A stretch of DNA of 64,000 bases from Devosia sp. 1566 (GCF_004005995.1 NZ_CP034767.1:3760501-3824500); one strand, 5' to 3'; positions 52,892 through 62,978 are shown, counted from the stretch's first letter. Notes: generated from the letters alone by a model not told the origin. Made by a program: numbers and translations.

Positions 52892-53953
52892 ATGGAGCAA
52901 CAGAACGCGATAAGACGCGCCTGGTACGCATTGCCCAGCCTCATTCGCTTTGTTGTGAGGCGATTGGCCGTTGGCGTGCTGCTCTGCGTTGGCGTCACTC
53001 TGGTCTCCTTCACCCTCACCCAAGTCGTACCCGGTGATCCGGTCGCCGCCAGCCTTGGCGAACATGCTGCCGCCGATCCGGATACCGTGGCTGCCTTCCG
53101 CCAGCGCTTCGGCCTCGATAAGCCTCTGCCAGAGCAATACCTCATCTATGTGCGCAATCTCGTGCAGGGCAATTTCGGAGAATCCCTCCAAACCCGCCGC
53201 CCTGTCGCGGAAGATCTTGCCAAATATATGAGCGCAACCATCGAGCTCTCGGTGGTGGCGATGACCATCGCCATGGTGGTCGGGATCTCGCTGGGGATCC
53301 TCGCCGCCGTCCATCGCGACCATTGGCCCGACCAACTCATCCGCATCATTTCCCTCGCAGGCGTTTCCGTGCCCACCTTCTGGCTCTCCCTAGTCTGTTT
53401 GTACGTGTTCTTTTTCCAGCTCGGCTGGTCGCCTGGAGTTGGACGCCTGCCTCCAGGGGCGAGTTCGTCTGTCAGCATCACCGGGCTCAACACCATCGAC
53501 GCCCTGTTCACCGCCAATTGGAAGCTCTTGGGTCAGGCATTGAGCCATCTGGCACTACCTGCCCTGGTGCTGGCGGTTTACACCCTCGGTGCTATCACCC
53601 GCTTCACCCGCGCTGCGGTGATAGATGCCCTGCAGCAGGACTTTGTCCGCTCGGCTCGAGCTAAAGGCCTTCCCGAGCGCATTGTGGTGATGCGCCACGT
53701 TCTGCGCCCGGCACTAGCTGCCATCATCACTGTGTCCGGCATGGCGTTCGGACGCATGCTGGGCGGCGCCGTTCTGGTGGAGTCGGTCTTTTCCTGGCCT
53801 GGCTTAGGCGAATACGCCTATCGCAGTGCCGTTGCGCTTGATCTGCGGGCCATCATGGGCGTTAGCCTGGTCATCGCCGCCATCTACATCCTCGTCAATC
53901 TCCTGGTCGATGTCCTTTATGCGGTGGTGGACCCCCGCATTCGCTTGGGTTGA
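52892..53953 (+). CDS. Dipeptide ABC transporter permease DppB-like
   Basis: A 353-residue inner-membrane permease. The N-terminal RFVVRRLAVGVLLCVGVTLVSF and VVPGDPVAASLG are typical of DppB/OppB. GAITRFTRAAVIDAL and FVRSARAKGLPERIV hold the EAA-type coupling loop. The ATG at 52892 has AGGAGAGGGG upstream. It opens the importer part of the operon, 108 bases after the amidohydrolase gene, and pairs with the DppC-like protein at 53959. Confidence 0.92.
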   Translation: MEQQNAIRRAWYALPSLIRFVVRRLAVGVLLCVGVTLVSFTLTQVVPGDPVAASLGEHAAADPDTVAAFRQRFGLDKPLPEQYLIYVRNLVQGNFGESLQTRRPVAEDLAKYMSATIELSVVAMTIAMVVGISLGILAAVHRDHWPDQLIRIISLAGVSVPTFWLSLVCLYVFFFQLGWSPGVGRLPPGASSSVSITGLNTIDALFTANWKLLGQALSHLALPALVLAVYTLGAITRFTRAAVIDALQQDFVRSARAKGLPERIVVMRHVLRPALAAIITVSGMAFGRMLGGAVLVESVFSWPGLGEYAYRSAVALDLRAIMGVSLVIAAIYILVNLLVDVLYAVVDPRIRLG

Positions 53954-53958
53954 TCCTC

Positions 53959-54828
53959 ATGACCATTGCTCCCACTAGCCAAGACATCCATCGCGACGGC
54001 ACGAAGCATCGCTCTGTCTGGTTTCAGCCCCTCGGCCTGCTCGGGGCGGGGCTGCTGCTGATGATGATCCTCGCGGCCGTCCTCGCACCGTGGCTGGTGC
54101 CAAACGATCCCAACGCCCAGTCCTTTGGCCGCTTTCTGCCGCCCAACCCCGAAAACTGGTTCGGCACCGATCAGCTCGGGCGCGACATCTTCGCACGTGT
54201 TGTCCACGCAGCACGCGTCTCCATGCCCTATGCGCTGCAGCTGGTGGTGATGTCGGCGGTGATCGGCACCATCGCTGGTGCGATTGCTGGCTATTTCGGT
54301 GGCTGGGTAGATGGCGTGATCATGCGAGCGGCCGATCTCGTCATGTCCTTTCCCGACATCATCCTTGCCATGGCGGTGGTTGCCGCGCTCGGTCCCAACC
54401 TCTTCAACGCCGTTCTGGCCGTTGTTATTGTCAGCTGGCCCATCTATGCGCGCGTCGTGCGCTCGATGATCCTCACACTGCGTGATGAACCTTATGTTCA
54501 ATCGAGCCGGCTGCTCGGAGCATCCTCCGGCCGCACGCTCTGGAAGGATATCAGGCCAAATGTCGCCGGCCCGGTGGCCGTGCTTGCCGCGCTCGAATAC
54601 GGCCATGCCGTACTCATCCTTTCGGGCCTTTCTTTCCTTGGTCTGGGCGCCCAGCCGCCCACTGCCGAATGGGGCAGCATGGTTTCGGAAGGCGCCAAGT
54701 ATTTCGACAAGTGGTGGATGAGCGTCTTCCCCGGATTGGCCATCCTGACCGTGGTTCTCGCCGCCAACTTCCTCGGCGACACCCTGCGCGATGCTTTTGA
54801 TCCCAAGTCCGCCAAGGCTTTCCGATGA
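53959..54828 (+). CDS. Dipeptide ABC transporter permease DppC-like
   Basis: A 289-residue permease with the OppC-type N terminus (GLLGAGLLLMMILAAVLAPWLVP) and FGTDQLGRDIFARVVHAAR, the hallmark of DppC. EPYVQSSRLLGASSGRTLW is the coupling loop. ATG 53959 is preferred; TTG 53950, three codons upstream, is possible. It overlaps the ATPase gene by ATGA. Confidence 0.92.
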   Translation: MTIAPTSQDIHRDGTKHRSVWFQPLGLLGAGLLLMMILAAVLAPWLVPNDPNAQSFGRFLPPNPENWFGTDQLGRDIFARVVHAARVSMPYALQLVVMSAVIGTIAGAIAGYFGGWVDGVIMRAADLVMSFPDIILAMAVVAALGPNLFNAVLAVVIVSWPIYARVVRSMILTLRDEPYVQSSRLLGASSGRTLWKDIRPNVAGPVAVLAALEYGHAVLILSGLSFLGLGAQPPTAEWGSMVSEGAKYFDKWWMSVFPGLAILTVVLAANFLGDTLRDAFDPKSAKAFR

Positions 54829-55811
54829 CCGGCACCCCGCTCGTCAGAATTGAGAAACTGACCATCAGTCTGCCGGCCAGCAGTGGCAGCCGCCTCTTTC
54901 CCGTGCGCGATGTCAGTCTTGCCATAGACGCCGGTGAGATCGTTGGGCTCGCCGGTGAAAGTGGCAGCGGCAAGACCATCACTGCATTGAGCCTTTTGGG
55001 GCTGCTGCCGCCCGGCGGGCGCATGAGCGGCCGCATCCTGTTTGACGGCCAGGACATTGTTGAGATGGCACCCAGGCAGCTGGCAAGCTTGCGGGGCCGT
55101 GACATCGCCATGGTGTTCCAGGACCCCATGACCGCGCTTCACCCCATGCTCTCCATCGAAAAGCAGATGACCGAGCACCTGCGTCATCATCGAGGTTTGG
55201 ACGCTGCAGCGGCCCGCACTCGAGCCATCGAGCTTCTGGACATGGTCCGGATCCCGGACGCGAAACGGTCTCTCAAGCGTTTCCCGCACCAGTTCTCGGG
55301 CGGCATGCGTCAACGCATCGCCATCGCCATTGCCTTGTGCTGCGCGCCCCGGTTGCTTATCGCCGACGAGCCGACCACCGCCCTCGACGTAACGGTGCAG
55401 GCAGGCATCCTTCGCCTGTTGCAGGACTTGCGCGCCGATCTTGACCTATCGGTGCTACTCATCACCCACGACATGGGCGTCATGTCGGCCCTCACGGACC
55501 GGGTAGCCGTCATGTATGCGGGCCGGATCGTTGAGCAAGGCAGGCGCGCGAGCGTGCTGGCTCACCCTCGCCACCCCTATACCCATGGCCTGCTAGCCGC
55601 TCTGCCCCATGCTGACGCTGCTGGCATAAGCCTTACCCCGCTGCAGGGCACGCCGCCGGCAATCGGCGCCCTGCCCCCAGGCTGCCCGTTCCATCCGCGC
55701 TGCGCCTGGGCCGAGCCGCGCTGTCAGGCAGTCGAGCCTGACCTGGCCGGTGTTGAGGCCGACCGCACCATTGCTTGCTGCGTCGATCCGCTCGCCCGGG
55801 AGTTTGCATGA
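54825..55811 (+). CDS. Dipeptide ABC transporter ATPase DppD-like
   Basis: A 328-residue ATPase. GESGSGKTITALSLLGLLP (Walker A), MVFQDPMTALHPM (Q-loop), FSGGMRQR (signature), LLIADEPTTALDV (Walker B) and LITHDMG (H-loop) are all present. The C-terminal CPFHPRCAWAEPRC is the oligopeptide-type extension with a Cys cluster. It overlaps the genes on both sides by four bases. Confidence 0.93.
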   Translation: MTGTPLVRIEKLTISLPASSGSRLFPVRDVSLAIDAGEIVGLAGESGSGKTITALSLLGLLPPGGRMSGRILFDGQDIVEMAPRQLASLRGRDIAMVFQDPMTALHPMLSIEKQMTEHLRHHRGLDAAAARTRAIELLDMVRIPDAKRSLKRFPHQFSGGMRQRIAIAIALCCAPRLLIADEPTTALDVTVQAGILRLLQDLRADLDLSVLLITHDMGVMSALTDRVAVMYAGRIVEQGRRASVLAHPRHPYTHGLLAALPHADAAGISLTPLQGTPPAIGALPPGCPFHPRCAWAEPRCQAVEPDLAGVEADRTIACCVDPLAREFA

Positions 55812-56767
55812 GCCTGCTCGAAATTCGTGATCTCGAAGTAACTTATGCCGGGCACGCCGGCACGCGCGTCAGGGCCGTTGCCGGCGTCGATCTGGATGTG
55901 GAGGCCGGCCAGGTCGTCGCGCTGGTCGGCGAGTCGGGTTGCGGCAAGTCCTCGCTTGGCAAGGCGGCAGTGGGCCTGGTGGCGCCCTCGGCGGGGTCGG
56001 TGCGCTTCGACGGACAGCCGCTCGAGCCGTTGCGCCGCGGTGCCCGGCCCAAAGCGCAGCGTAAGCTGCAGATGGTATTTCAGGATCCGTTCTCCTCCCT
56101 TAACCCAAGGCGCCGCATCGGCGATCTCATCGCCGATGGTGGCCGGGCAGCGAGCGAGGGCGGGGAGATCCCCATGAGCGCGGGCGAGTGCCTTGAACGG
56201 GTTGGGCTTTCGGCCGGTTTTGCCGACCGCTTCCCGCATCAATTCTCGGGCGGCCAGCGCCAGCGTATCGCCATCGCCCGCGCACTGGCGGCACGGCCGC
56301 GCTGCATCGTTGCCGACGAACCAATTTCCGCCCTTGATGCTTCGGCCCAGGCTGCCATCGCCAATCTCCTCGTGACCCTGGTGCGAGAACTCGACATGGG
56401 CTTGCTATTCATCTCCCACGACTTGGCCATCGTGCGAACCATCGCCGACGTCACCACGGTGATGTATCTGGGCAAGATCATCGAGACCGGGCCCAGCGCA
56501 GCAGTCTGGCAGGATCCGTTCCACCCCTATGCTCGTAGCCTCATAGCTGCCATTCCCCGCCCGGACGGCAGCGGCACGGTGCCGCGCGGCCTGCCGGGTG
56601 ATGTCCCCGACCCTGCCCGGCCGCCGGCCGGTTGCCGGTTCCATCCGCGCTGTGCCCTGGCGCTGCCCCTTTGCCGCGAGGCCGAACCGGTCCGCGAGCA
56701 CTTCGGAATGGCGCGTTCGGCCGCCTGCTTCGTCGCGTCAGCGGCCTTGAGGAGCCCGACAGCATAG
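55808..56767 (+). CDS. Dipeptide ABC transporter ATPase DppF-like
   Basis: A 319-residue ATPase with GESGCGKSSLGKAAVGL, MVFQDPFSSLNPRR, FSGGQRQR, CIVADEPISALDAS and FISHDL in order, and the C-terminal CRFHPRCALALPLC Cys cluster. The start ATG overlaps the DppD-like stop. With 54825-55811 it forms the heterodimer that drives the importer. The binding-protein gene follows after about 117 bases. Confidence 0.93.
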   Translation: MSLLEIRDLEVTYAGHAGTRVRAVAGVDLDVEAGQVVALVGESGCGKSSLGKAAVGLVAPSAGSVRFDGQPLEPLRRGARPKAQRKLQMVFQDPFSSLNPRRRIGDLIADGGRAASEGGEIPMSAGECLERVGLSAGFADRFPHQFSGGQRQRIAIARALAARPRCIVADEPISALDASAQAAIANLLVTLVRELDMGLLFISHDLAIVRTIADVTTVMYLGKIIETGPSAAVWQDPFHPYARSLIAAIPRPDGSGTVPRGLPGDVPDPARPPAGCRFHPRCALALPLCREAEPVREHFGMARSAACFVASAALRSPTA

Positions 56768-56884
56768 CCCCCACCGATGTATTGCTAGAGGTATGCATCT
56801 GTGTTGTACTCTAATTGTATGCGATGGTGATGCCGCAGGTCGGGATGTCCCCGCCCCGGCACCGTCTTCAAGGGGGTAAGGATC

Positions 56885-58450
56885 GTGAAAAACATTCTCG
56901 GCGCCACGCTGATTGCGGCCTTGGGCAGCATGTCGGCAACCAGCTGGGCACAGGCCCAGGAAACGCTCATCGTTGACACAGTCTTCCAGCTCAAGACGGC
57001 CGATCCAGCGCGCTCCTTCGAGCCCACGGCCGCCCTGTGGCTGCACGCCGTTTACGAGAACCTCGTTACCTTCACCGACGGCGATACCACCACCGTCAAG
57101 CCAGGCCTTGCCGATGCCCCCGTTGTCTCGGATGACGCCAAGACCTTCACCTTCACCTTGCGGGAAGGCGCCACCTTCAGCGATGGCTCGCCGGTGACTA
57201 TTGAGGACGTGGTTTTTTCTCTCAACCGGGCCATCAACGTGAAGGGAAACGCTGCCTATATCCTAGCCGGCCTCACCATCAAAGCCGGGTCTGAACCCAA
57301 CACTGTTGTGGTGACCACGGAAAATCCCGATCCCGCGCTGCCTGCGCGCCTGACCTATCCTGCCTTCGCCATCGTCAACGCGGATGTTGCTCAGGAAAAC
57401 GGCGCGGCGGCGAATGCTGAGGCCGCCCAAACGGACACAGCCGACGTCTACTTGGCCACGGCATCGCTGGGCTCAGGCCCCTACATCCTGAGCAAGTTCG
57501 ACATGGCCTCCGAGGTCGTCCTGACCCGCAACGACAACTATTGGGGCGACCCCGCGGCCTTTGACCAGATCGTCATCCGCAACACCGCCAATGCGGCCCA
57601 GCAGATGAACATCATGCGCAATGTCAGCCAGATCGCCATCGACCTGCGCCCTGACCAGGTTAGCTCGCTTGGTGATGGCGCAAATGTCATTTCCCAGCCA
57701 GGCTCTGACATGGGCTGGCTGTTCCTCAACGCCAATCCCGAGATTTCGGCCACCTCGTCCAATCCCAAGATCTGGGAAGCGGTACGTTATGGTCTCGATT
57801 ACGAGGGCATCCGCTCGATCGCTGGCGAAAGCGCCGGACGCCCCGGTGGGATCATTCCCTCGATCATCCTCGGCTCCCTGCCGACTCAGGATGCTCCAGT
57901 GCGTGACGTCGAGCGTGCCAAGGCTGCTGTTGCGGCCAGCGGCATCGAAAATCCGACCCTCGACATGGCCTATGCGTCTGACATTGCCAAACACGGCATT
58001 TCCTTCGGGGATATTGGTGCCAAGGTGCAGGCCGATCTCGCCGAAATCGGCATCACGGTCAATCTAGTCCCGCAGCCGGTCACGACCAACCTTGATGCAT
58101 ATCGCGCCGGACAATTGCAGTTCAGCGTCCAGTGGTGGGGCTCCTCCTTCCCCGATCCGGTCGGCTATCTGCCCTTCACACCTGGCCTGCTTGTCGGCAC
58201 GCGTGCAGGCTGGCCGGCAGGGTCTGATCCGACGGTCGAAGAAATCTCGGCCCGCGCCGCCGTTGTTGTGGATGCGGCAGAGCGCGCCGCCGTATATGAG
58301 GAGTTCCAAAAGGCGCTCAACGCCTCCAGCCCCTTCATTCCCTTGTTCCAGCCGCCAACGACGCTCGTCAGCGCCACTGCGGTTGACAATGTCACCTACA
58401 ATCCGACCTGGACCGTAGACCTGACCGAGGTAGTGCCAGCCGCGGAATGA
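56885..58450 (+). CDS. Dipeptide/oligopeptide ABC transporter binding protein (SBP family 5)
   Basis: A 521-residue periplasmic protein. The signal peptide (residues 1-24) ends at SWAQA. LKTADPARSFEPTAALWLHAVYENL and GATFSDGSPVTIEDVVFSLNRA are the family 5 opening; LGSGPYILSKFD and LTRNDNYWGDPAAFDQI follow. The start is GTG at 56885 with AGGGGGTAAGGA upstream. It is last in the operon, which ends at a hairpin at 58460. The ligand is a peptide-like compound by family. Confidence 0.92.
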   Translation: MKNILGATLIAALGSMSATSWAQAQETLIVDTVFQLKTADPARSFEPTAALWLHAVYENLVTFTDGDTTTVKPGLADAPVVSDDAKTFTFTLREGATFSDGSPVTIEDVVFSLNRAINVKGNAAYILAGLTIKAGSEPNTVVVTTENPDPALPARLTYPAFAIVNADVAQENGAAANAEAAQTDTADVYLATASLGSGPYILSKFDMASEVVLTRNDNYWGDPAAFDQIVIRNTANAAQQMNIMRNVSQIAIDLRPDQVSSLGDGANVISQPGSDMGWLFLNANPEISATSSNPKIWEAVRYGLDYEGIRSIAGESAGRPGGIIPSIILGSLPTQDAPVRDVERAKAAVAASGIENPTLDMAYASDIAKHGISFGDIGAKVQADLAEIGITVNLVPQPVTTNLDAYRAGQLQFSVQWWGSSFPDPVGYLPFTPGLLVGTRAGWPAGSDPTVEEISARAAVVVDAAERAAVYEEFQKALNASSPFIPLFQPPTTLVSATAVDNVTYNPTWTVDLTEVVPAAE

Positions 58451-58459
58451 GCCTCTATG

Positions 58460-58487
58460 GAGTGGCGGTCGCTTCTATCCGCCACTC
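58460..58487 (+). terminator. Hairpin terminator after the Dpp-type operon
   Basis: GAGTGGCGG (58460-58468) and CCGCCACTC (58479-58487) make a perfect 9-base-pair stem with a ten-base loop, followed by TTACTT. It begins ten bases after the binding-protein stop codon. The T-run is short, so efficiency is uncertain. Confidence 0.65.
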
Positions 58488-58659
58488 TTACTTACCGGCA
58501 GTCCGGCTATGCACTCATGGTGTCTCGACCGGCATCGCACTCGGGTCACCGTCTTGACGCGGGTCTGCATGGTCGGAACAATTGCAATGGCCATGGAACG
58601 CCGTCGGGACGTGAGTCACTCGGCGGCGCAATCGCCACCGCCGCTCCGCGCCTTTGCAG

Positions 58660-59376
58660 TCACGCCCGAACCACCTGTTTGCGGATAACGGGAACGCCCG
58701 CGGATTCCAACAAGCGGCAAACGGAACCGAAACTAAATCTACCGAAAGACAGGTAGTGCCTTAGCGGGTCGGTCTCATCCTCCGGCGGTCTGGGATAATG
58801 ACGAAGCGTCAGATACCGCGCCGCCCGCCAGGTGAGTCTTTCCTCTGGGCCCACTGTCAAAACGGTGACGAGCGGGTCCGTTGCAATCAACCGCAATCCG
58901 TCTGCCATCAGGGCAGCCAAGTTTGCGGTCAGTAAAATGGGCTGAAGCGGCTCAGATGTGTCGGACACTCCGATCCAAGCTTCTGGTCCCCCCGAAACGC
59001 GATCGAGTGCACCTATCACGTCGACAATGTGCGCCTCCGAGGTCAGGCGACGTCGATAACCAGACAGCACGAAATCGCTGGACGCTGGGCCTATCCGATC
59101 GATGGTACCATCTCGACCCGACCGACTTTTGATAAACCTTTGGAGTACAAGGTCTATTACGCAACCATAACGGGCGATCACGCATACTCTGTCCGCACAG
59201 ATCAGAGCGAGTTCGGGATTTAATGCAATTGGTCCCGTCCCTGGCTCACACACGATTTGGACCGGATAACCTTCGACGCCGAGCAGGAGAGCACGCGCCA
59301 GGCCGATGGCGGCACCAGTCTCCCCCGGCACCCCCTGGTACTCGATTATTTTGGTAATAGAGGCGCCTTTCATCAT
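58660..59376 (-). CDS. Unknown third protein of the recombinase module
   Basis: A 238-residue protein that was not recognised. It begins MMKGASITKIIEYQGVPG and has ALLLGVEGYPVQIV, LALICADRVCVIARYG and LLTANLAALMADGLRLIA, a mixed alpha/beta pattern; the Tyr/Arg-rich end (LTLRHYPRPPEDETD) has no known motif. No signal peptide or transmembrane helix is seen. The start codon at 59376 lies 16 bases after the stop of the recombinase gene, in the same direction, so the three genes probably form one transcript. The function is unknown; an accessory role in recombination is the contextual guess. Confidence 0.6.
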   Translation of the reverse strand: MMKGASITKIIEYQGVPGETGAAIGLARALLLGVEGYPVQIVCEPGTGPIALNPELALICADRVCVIARYGCVIDLVLQRFIKSRSGRDGTIDRIGPASSDFVLSGYRRRLTSEAHIVDVIGALDRVSGGPEAWIGVSDTSEPLQPILLTANLAALMADGLRLIATDPLVTVLTVGPEERLTWRAARYLTLRHYPRPPEDETDPLRHYLSFGRFSFGSVCRLLESAGVPVIRKQVVRA

Positions 59377-59392
59377 AATAGAATTTCTTTCT

Positions 59393-60544
59393 TCAAGCTG
59401 AGGGAAATGCGCCAAAAGGTCCCACCGCGCGGCTGACACGTTTCTTCGAAATCCGGGGCGCCTTCGTGGGCGGGCTGAGCTTTGTCCGCACCGGCAGCGA
59501 CCGCTCACGATAGAAAAAGGATGCTTCCCCGCATGGGCCGATTACAGGTGGTGGTTTGCGCTCACACACCGTTCGCGGGTCATAGAAATAAACCCCGTAA
59601 CTGGTTGCCTCAGTCGCATGACCCATGCGTGTCCGGATCTCTCCCGCCGCGCTACCCTCGATGACCCAGATGGAGGCGCCTAAGCGGCGGAGCATGCGTA
59701 CCGAACACTTCGGCACCGTCTTGCGCCGGCTGCGACAATCAGGATCAGAGATCACCCGGGTAACGCCGGCTTGCATGCAGAGCGCCTGGAAACGCTTGTT
59801 AAGTTCATCTTTAGGAAAGCTCGATTCTGAGCCTCCAACGATGAACGAACCGTCCGGCGTCTCGCGAGAGACAAAGTAGTTGTAGAGCGTTGCTCCAAAA
59901 TCTATGGCGCGACGAGCATTCGGGGTCTTGCCACTGGCGGTGACTTTGCCATCGCTGTTAATGACAGCCTCTACAACAAACTGCCCGCACTTGTTATGGT
60001 GGTCCAGACATATTGCGGAAGCACCGGCTCCACGGATTTCCTGCGATCGAAGCGCCAGACCTATCGCCAAGACAATCAGATCGAGATCGTCATCCGTTGC
60101 AGCGGAAAGGATTGCCTCCAGATCAGCGATGGAAAGCGCCTGCTCTCGCGTCTTTAATTGACGCTCGCGTTTGGCAGAATTCTTGCGTTGCAGCCTTGGA
60201 AATTTGAAGTCCGGCACGTTTTGCAGCCACAACTTAATCCTCGCAAATCGCAGTAGTCCCTTCCAGAGGGATGTGACCCTCCTGGCAATTCTGGGCGACA
60301 CTTCTGCGAGCTCGCAGCGATACCGAAGCAAGAACGCATAGTCGATATCGCCCAAGCGCAGATGCCCGTATGGCGCAACAATGTAGGTCCGTATTGCGTT
60401 GGCTCGCCCACGAGCACTCCTGGAGCCCTGGTTGTTGGTGAGGAAGGACTCTATGTAAGCGGTCGCTGCGACATCGACGGAATTGTTGCCCCCAGGCGAT
60501 ACGAAGACTGGCACTGCTCCACCGTGCCCCGGATTCTTATACAT
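59393..60544 (-). CDS. Divergent tyrosine-recombinase-like protein (second of module)
   Basis: A 383-residue protein. Residues ~25-110 look like the SAM-like DNA-binding domain (VAATAYIESFLTNNQGSRSAR, YAFLLRYRCELAEVSPR). The C-terminal domain has LAIGLALRSQEIRGAGA with the first Arg box, VRMLRRLGASIWVIEGSA, IRTRMGHATEATSYGVYF as the HxxR/GH...Y-like end. The His of HxxR is not in the usual place, so activity is uncertain. The start at 60544 has GGGAAG upstream and overlaps the stop of the first recombinase by eight bases; longer frames to 60763 are not protein-like. Confidence 0.7.
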   Translation of the reverse strand: MYKNPGHGGAVPVFVSPGGNNSVDVAATAYIESFLTNNQGSRSARGRANAIRTYIVAPYGHLRLGDIDYAFLLRYRCELAEVSPRIARRVTSLWKGLLRFARIKLWLQNVPDFKFPRLQRKNSAKRERQLKTREQALSIADLEAILSAATDDDLDLIVLAIGLALRSQEIRGAGASAICLDHHNKCGQFVVEAVINSDGKVTASGKTPNARRAIDFGATLYNYFVSRETPDGSFIVGGSESSFPKDELNKRFQALCMQAGVTRVISDPDCRSRRKTVPKCSVRMLRRLGASIWVIEGSAAGEIRTRMGHATEATSYGVYFYDPRTVCERKPPPVIGPCGEASFFYRERSLPVRTKLSPPTKAPRISKKRVSRAVGPFGAFPSA

Positions 60545-61760
60545 CGTGCGAGAACTTCCCGATGCGCCGACGAATGGCCGTGGCCTCTCCCGGAAGAGCC
60601 GGCTTCCCAGGAGAAGGCGGCATATAGGGACCAAAAAGCCGCTTAACCGTCCTGATATCGCTGTACCCGACAGCCTTGGCCACCTCATGCAGGCGATGGT
60701 TGCTTGCCGCAACCCGGCGCCCCGCTGCGAGGCGGAAGTCACGATAGGCGAAGCGTCCGACATATGTTGTCGGAGTGACCTTCGACTCCGCCCTCCCCCG
60801 AGTCTTCACAAGGTGCTTAAATTGCAGACTGCAAAGGGCACCTATGATGCCGTGATCTGTCCTCCAGAGGGCGAATATGCGTTCGTCTCCAAGTCGATCG
60901 CGCTTGATGCGGTCCAGGCGCCCACGTAATAGACCGAGTAGTTCCCGTTCCCTCAAGTGCGCCCACCGCCCGAAGCAATCTTCCTCAGTTTCTTCGGTCG
61001 AGGGCTGCAAATAGATGCGCCCACGAACGGGATCGAAATCGCGCCACCGCACGTCAAGGATCTGCGCTTCGGACGCACCCTGCCCGGCGCTCAGGTCAAA
61101 AACAATGGTTTGATTGATGTCGGCGGCGTCCCTGAGCGATTCAAACACCTCGGGATCGTTGACAGCAGAGGCCGGTTTACTGGCGCGCGGCCGAACCACC
61201 TGAGCTCCCATCGGGTAAACATCGGTAAAGTGCTGGGCAACGGCATAGGCGGCCAGCTCGGCCAGGGCCAGCATCCGGTGGTATACCGTCGCAGGCGACA
61301 GGGGGCGTTTACACCCGGCGGGTTTGACCCGACCGTGTTTGATTGCCTCCGCGGCTCTCTGGATATCGGGCTCCCTGATGGTGCTCATCATGCGCTCGCC
61401 AAACAGACGGACGAATACTTCGCAGGCGGCAATGAGCCGCGTGACCCCGTCCGGGTAGGACGCCAGGGTATGGTTGAGGAATTCCTGCACCACCCGCCGC
61501 ACCCTTACTGCCTTACGGGCCGCATAAGTCCCTTCTGCAATGACCAGACTTTCGATTTCGTGTCGCGACATTACCTTCCGCCGAGTCCATGGTCCCGGCG
61601 AAGCGGGGTCTCCATCCAGACGCTGGGCGAATCTGAAAAGACGGGCCTCATCCCAACTGTCCGGCTCACCCCGTACAGGGTAGAGGGGTGCCGCGTTGTC
61701 TTCCGCCGTCTTCGGTCTTCCCGGTCTTTTGGGTGAATTGAGTTGCTTTCTCGCTTTCAT
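60537..61760 (-). CDS. Divergent tyrosine-recombinase-like protein (first of module)
   Basis: A 407-residue protein. The N-terminal third has an extended Arg-rich DNA-binding part (RKVMSRHEIESLV, VRVRRVVQEFLNH). The catalytic half shows FDLSAGQGASEAQILDVRWRDFD at the position of the first Arg box (with Gln/Gly rather than Arg), YRDFRLAAGRRVAASNH and VAKAVGYSDIRTVKRLFGPYM at the second box and Tyr end. Some catalytic residues seem changed, so it may be a structural partner. ATG 61760 is chosen for GGAGG seven bases before it; ATG codons at 61784 and 61820 are alternatives. It starts the three-gene leftward module. Confidence 0.65.
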   Translation of the reverse strand: MKARKQLNSPKRPGRPKTAEDNAAPLYPVRGEPDSWDEARLFRFAQRLDGDPASPGPWTRRKVMSRHEIESLVIAEGTYAARKAVRVRRVVQEFLNHTLASYPDGVTRLIAACEVFVRLFGERMMSTIREPDIQRAAEAIKHGRVKPAGCKRPLSPATVYHRMLALAELAAYAVAQHFTDVYPMGAQVVRPRASKPASAVNDPEVFESLRDAADINQTIVFDLSAGQGASEAQILDVRWRDFDPVRGRIYLQPSTEETEEDCFGRWAHLRERELLGLLRGRLDRIKRDRLGDERIFALWRTDHGIIGALCSLQFKHLVKTRGRAESKVTPTTYVGRFAYRDFRLAAGRRVAASNHRLHEVAKAVGYSDIRTVKRLFGPYMPPSPGKPALPGEATAIRRRIGKFSHDV

Positions 61761-62978
61761 GCTTGCGCCTCCGTTTGCTCGGTTGCGCATGAACCAAGCT
61801 AAGGCTGGGAGAACTGTCACCCCATTTATTTTCTAGGCGCGAACTGCGAACACCACAGAGCGTCGAGTGACAAATAAGGATTCGCGGAGCGGCTGAAGGA
61901 TTCAGGTAACGCGTTGTAATCTATGGACTTTCCTGCACGTCGGCGGAATGAACCTCTGCAGCTTGACCAAAACCGCCAGACCGGCAAAATAGCTTGCGAA
62001 ATCCGAAACTTAACGCAAGTCAAGCACGGAAATTAACCTCACCACCGGACAATCAGGTGCAGCAATGCATCATCGATCCCGAGGGCGATTTCACCAGCGC
62101 CCGCAGGAGGTTGGGCCCCTCAGGTGGCCTTGGAAAGACAAATTGCCAAAAGTCACTGCTTCCGTTCGACCGTTCGCAAGGACTACCGGAATTTTCCTTA
62201 TCCAACCGAACGGACGGCATCTTGCACGAGGGACAATTCCTTTGGCTCCAAGATCGTCTATCCGGTGCTTGAAAAATTCGCGCCTCGCCGACAGGCAGCA
62301 AAGCCGTCGGTTTCCGGCTGTTTTGCCTTGTTCAGGAATTCGCATCGTTCCTGTTTCGCGCCGCCAAGGATTTCAGCTCCGGTGCTTGTCAAGTGTGGAC
62401 CCACGAAAAGCGCCCTAGCCGCAGCCGCAGTGCGTCGTTTTGACGCACATAGACGCGTATGCTCATGGTTCTGCAGCCCGGCATCATCGGCTTGTGGGAA
62501 GAGAGATCTGCCCCGGAACCATCCCACCGCTTGATCGATCGCCATCGGATAATGCATCCCGCATGACGCGGAACAGCTCCAAACTACCGGGCAGCGGAAC
62601 CAGCAGCGTAAGACCACCAGGACCCAAAAAGACCGACGGCGGCCAGTCAGATCGCGCTGGCTCCGAACGAGTTCGGATGCCTGTGCCAGCTTGCGGTGGA
62701 GCGGCCCACGACACGACCCCGGATTTGCTGTCACAAGCCGAAGCCTAGGCATCTACGGGACTGACCGGCATCTCCGCCTCCTGTTTGGAGGTACAGTACC
62801 GCTGGTTCCAGAAGCGGGGATAAGGCAGTAGCTGGTTTCTGAAGCATCCTTACGCGCGCTACTGGCGCATCATCAGCTAGCAGATCAACCTTCCGTCCTA
62901 AAGCCTCAAGCCCGGCTCAACCGACCTTCCAGCAGGCTTGGTAGATCGACAAGCAGGTCATTCTCGCTGTCGAAATCT
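61761..62978. other. Gap of gene debris right of the recombinase module
   Basis: About 1.2 kb. The first part must hold the promoter of the recombinase module. Open frames on both strands (62258-62752 and 62484-62714 on minus) are not recognisable and lack good start sites. No attachment-site repeat or tRNA was found. It looks like decayed sequence next to the truncated LysR gene. Confidence 0.45.

Noticed and set aside
62258-62752. A 164-codon open frame on the minus strand
   Set aside because: Cys/Arg-rich, overlapped by a second frame in another phase and without a ribosome site.
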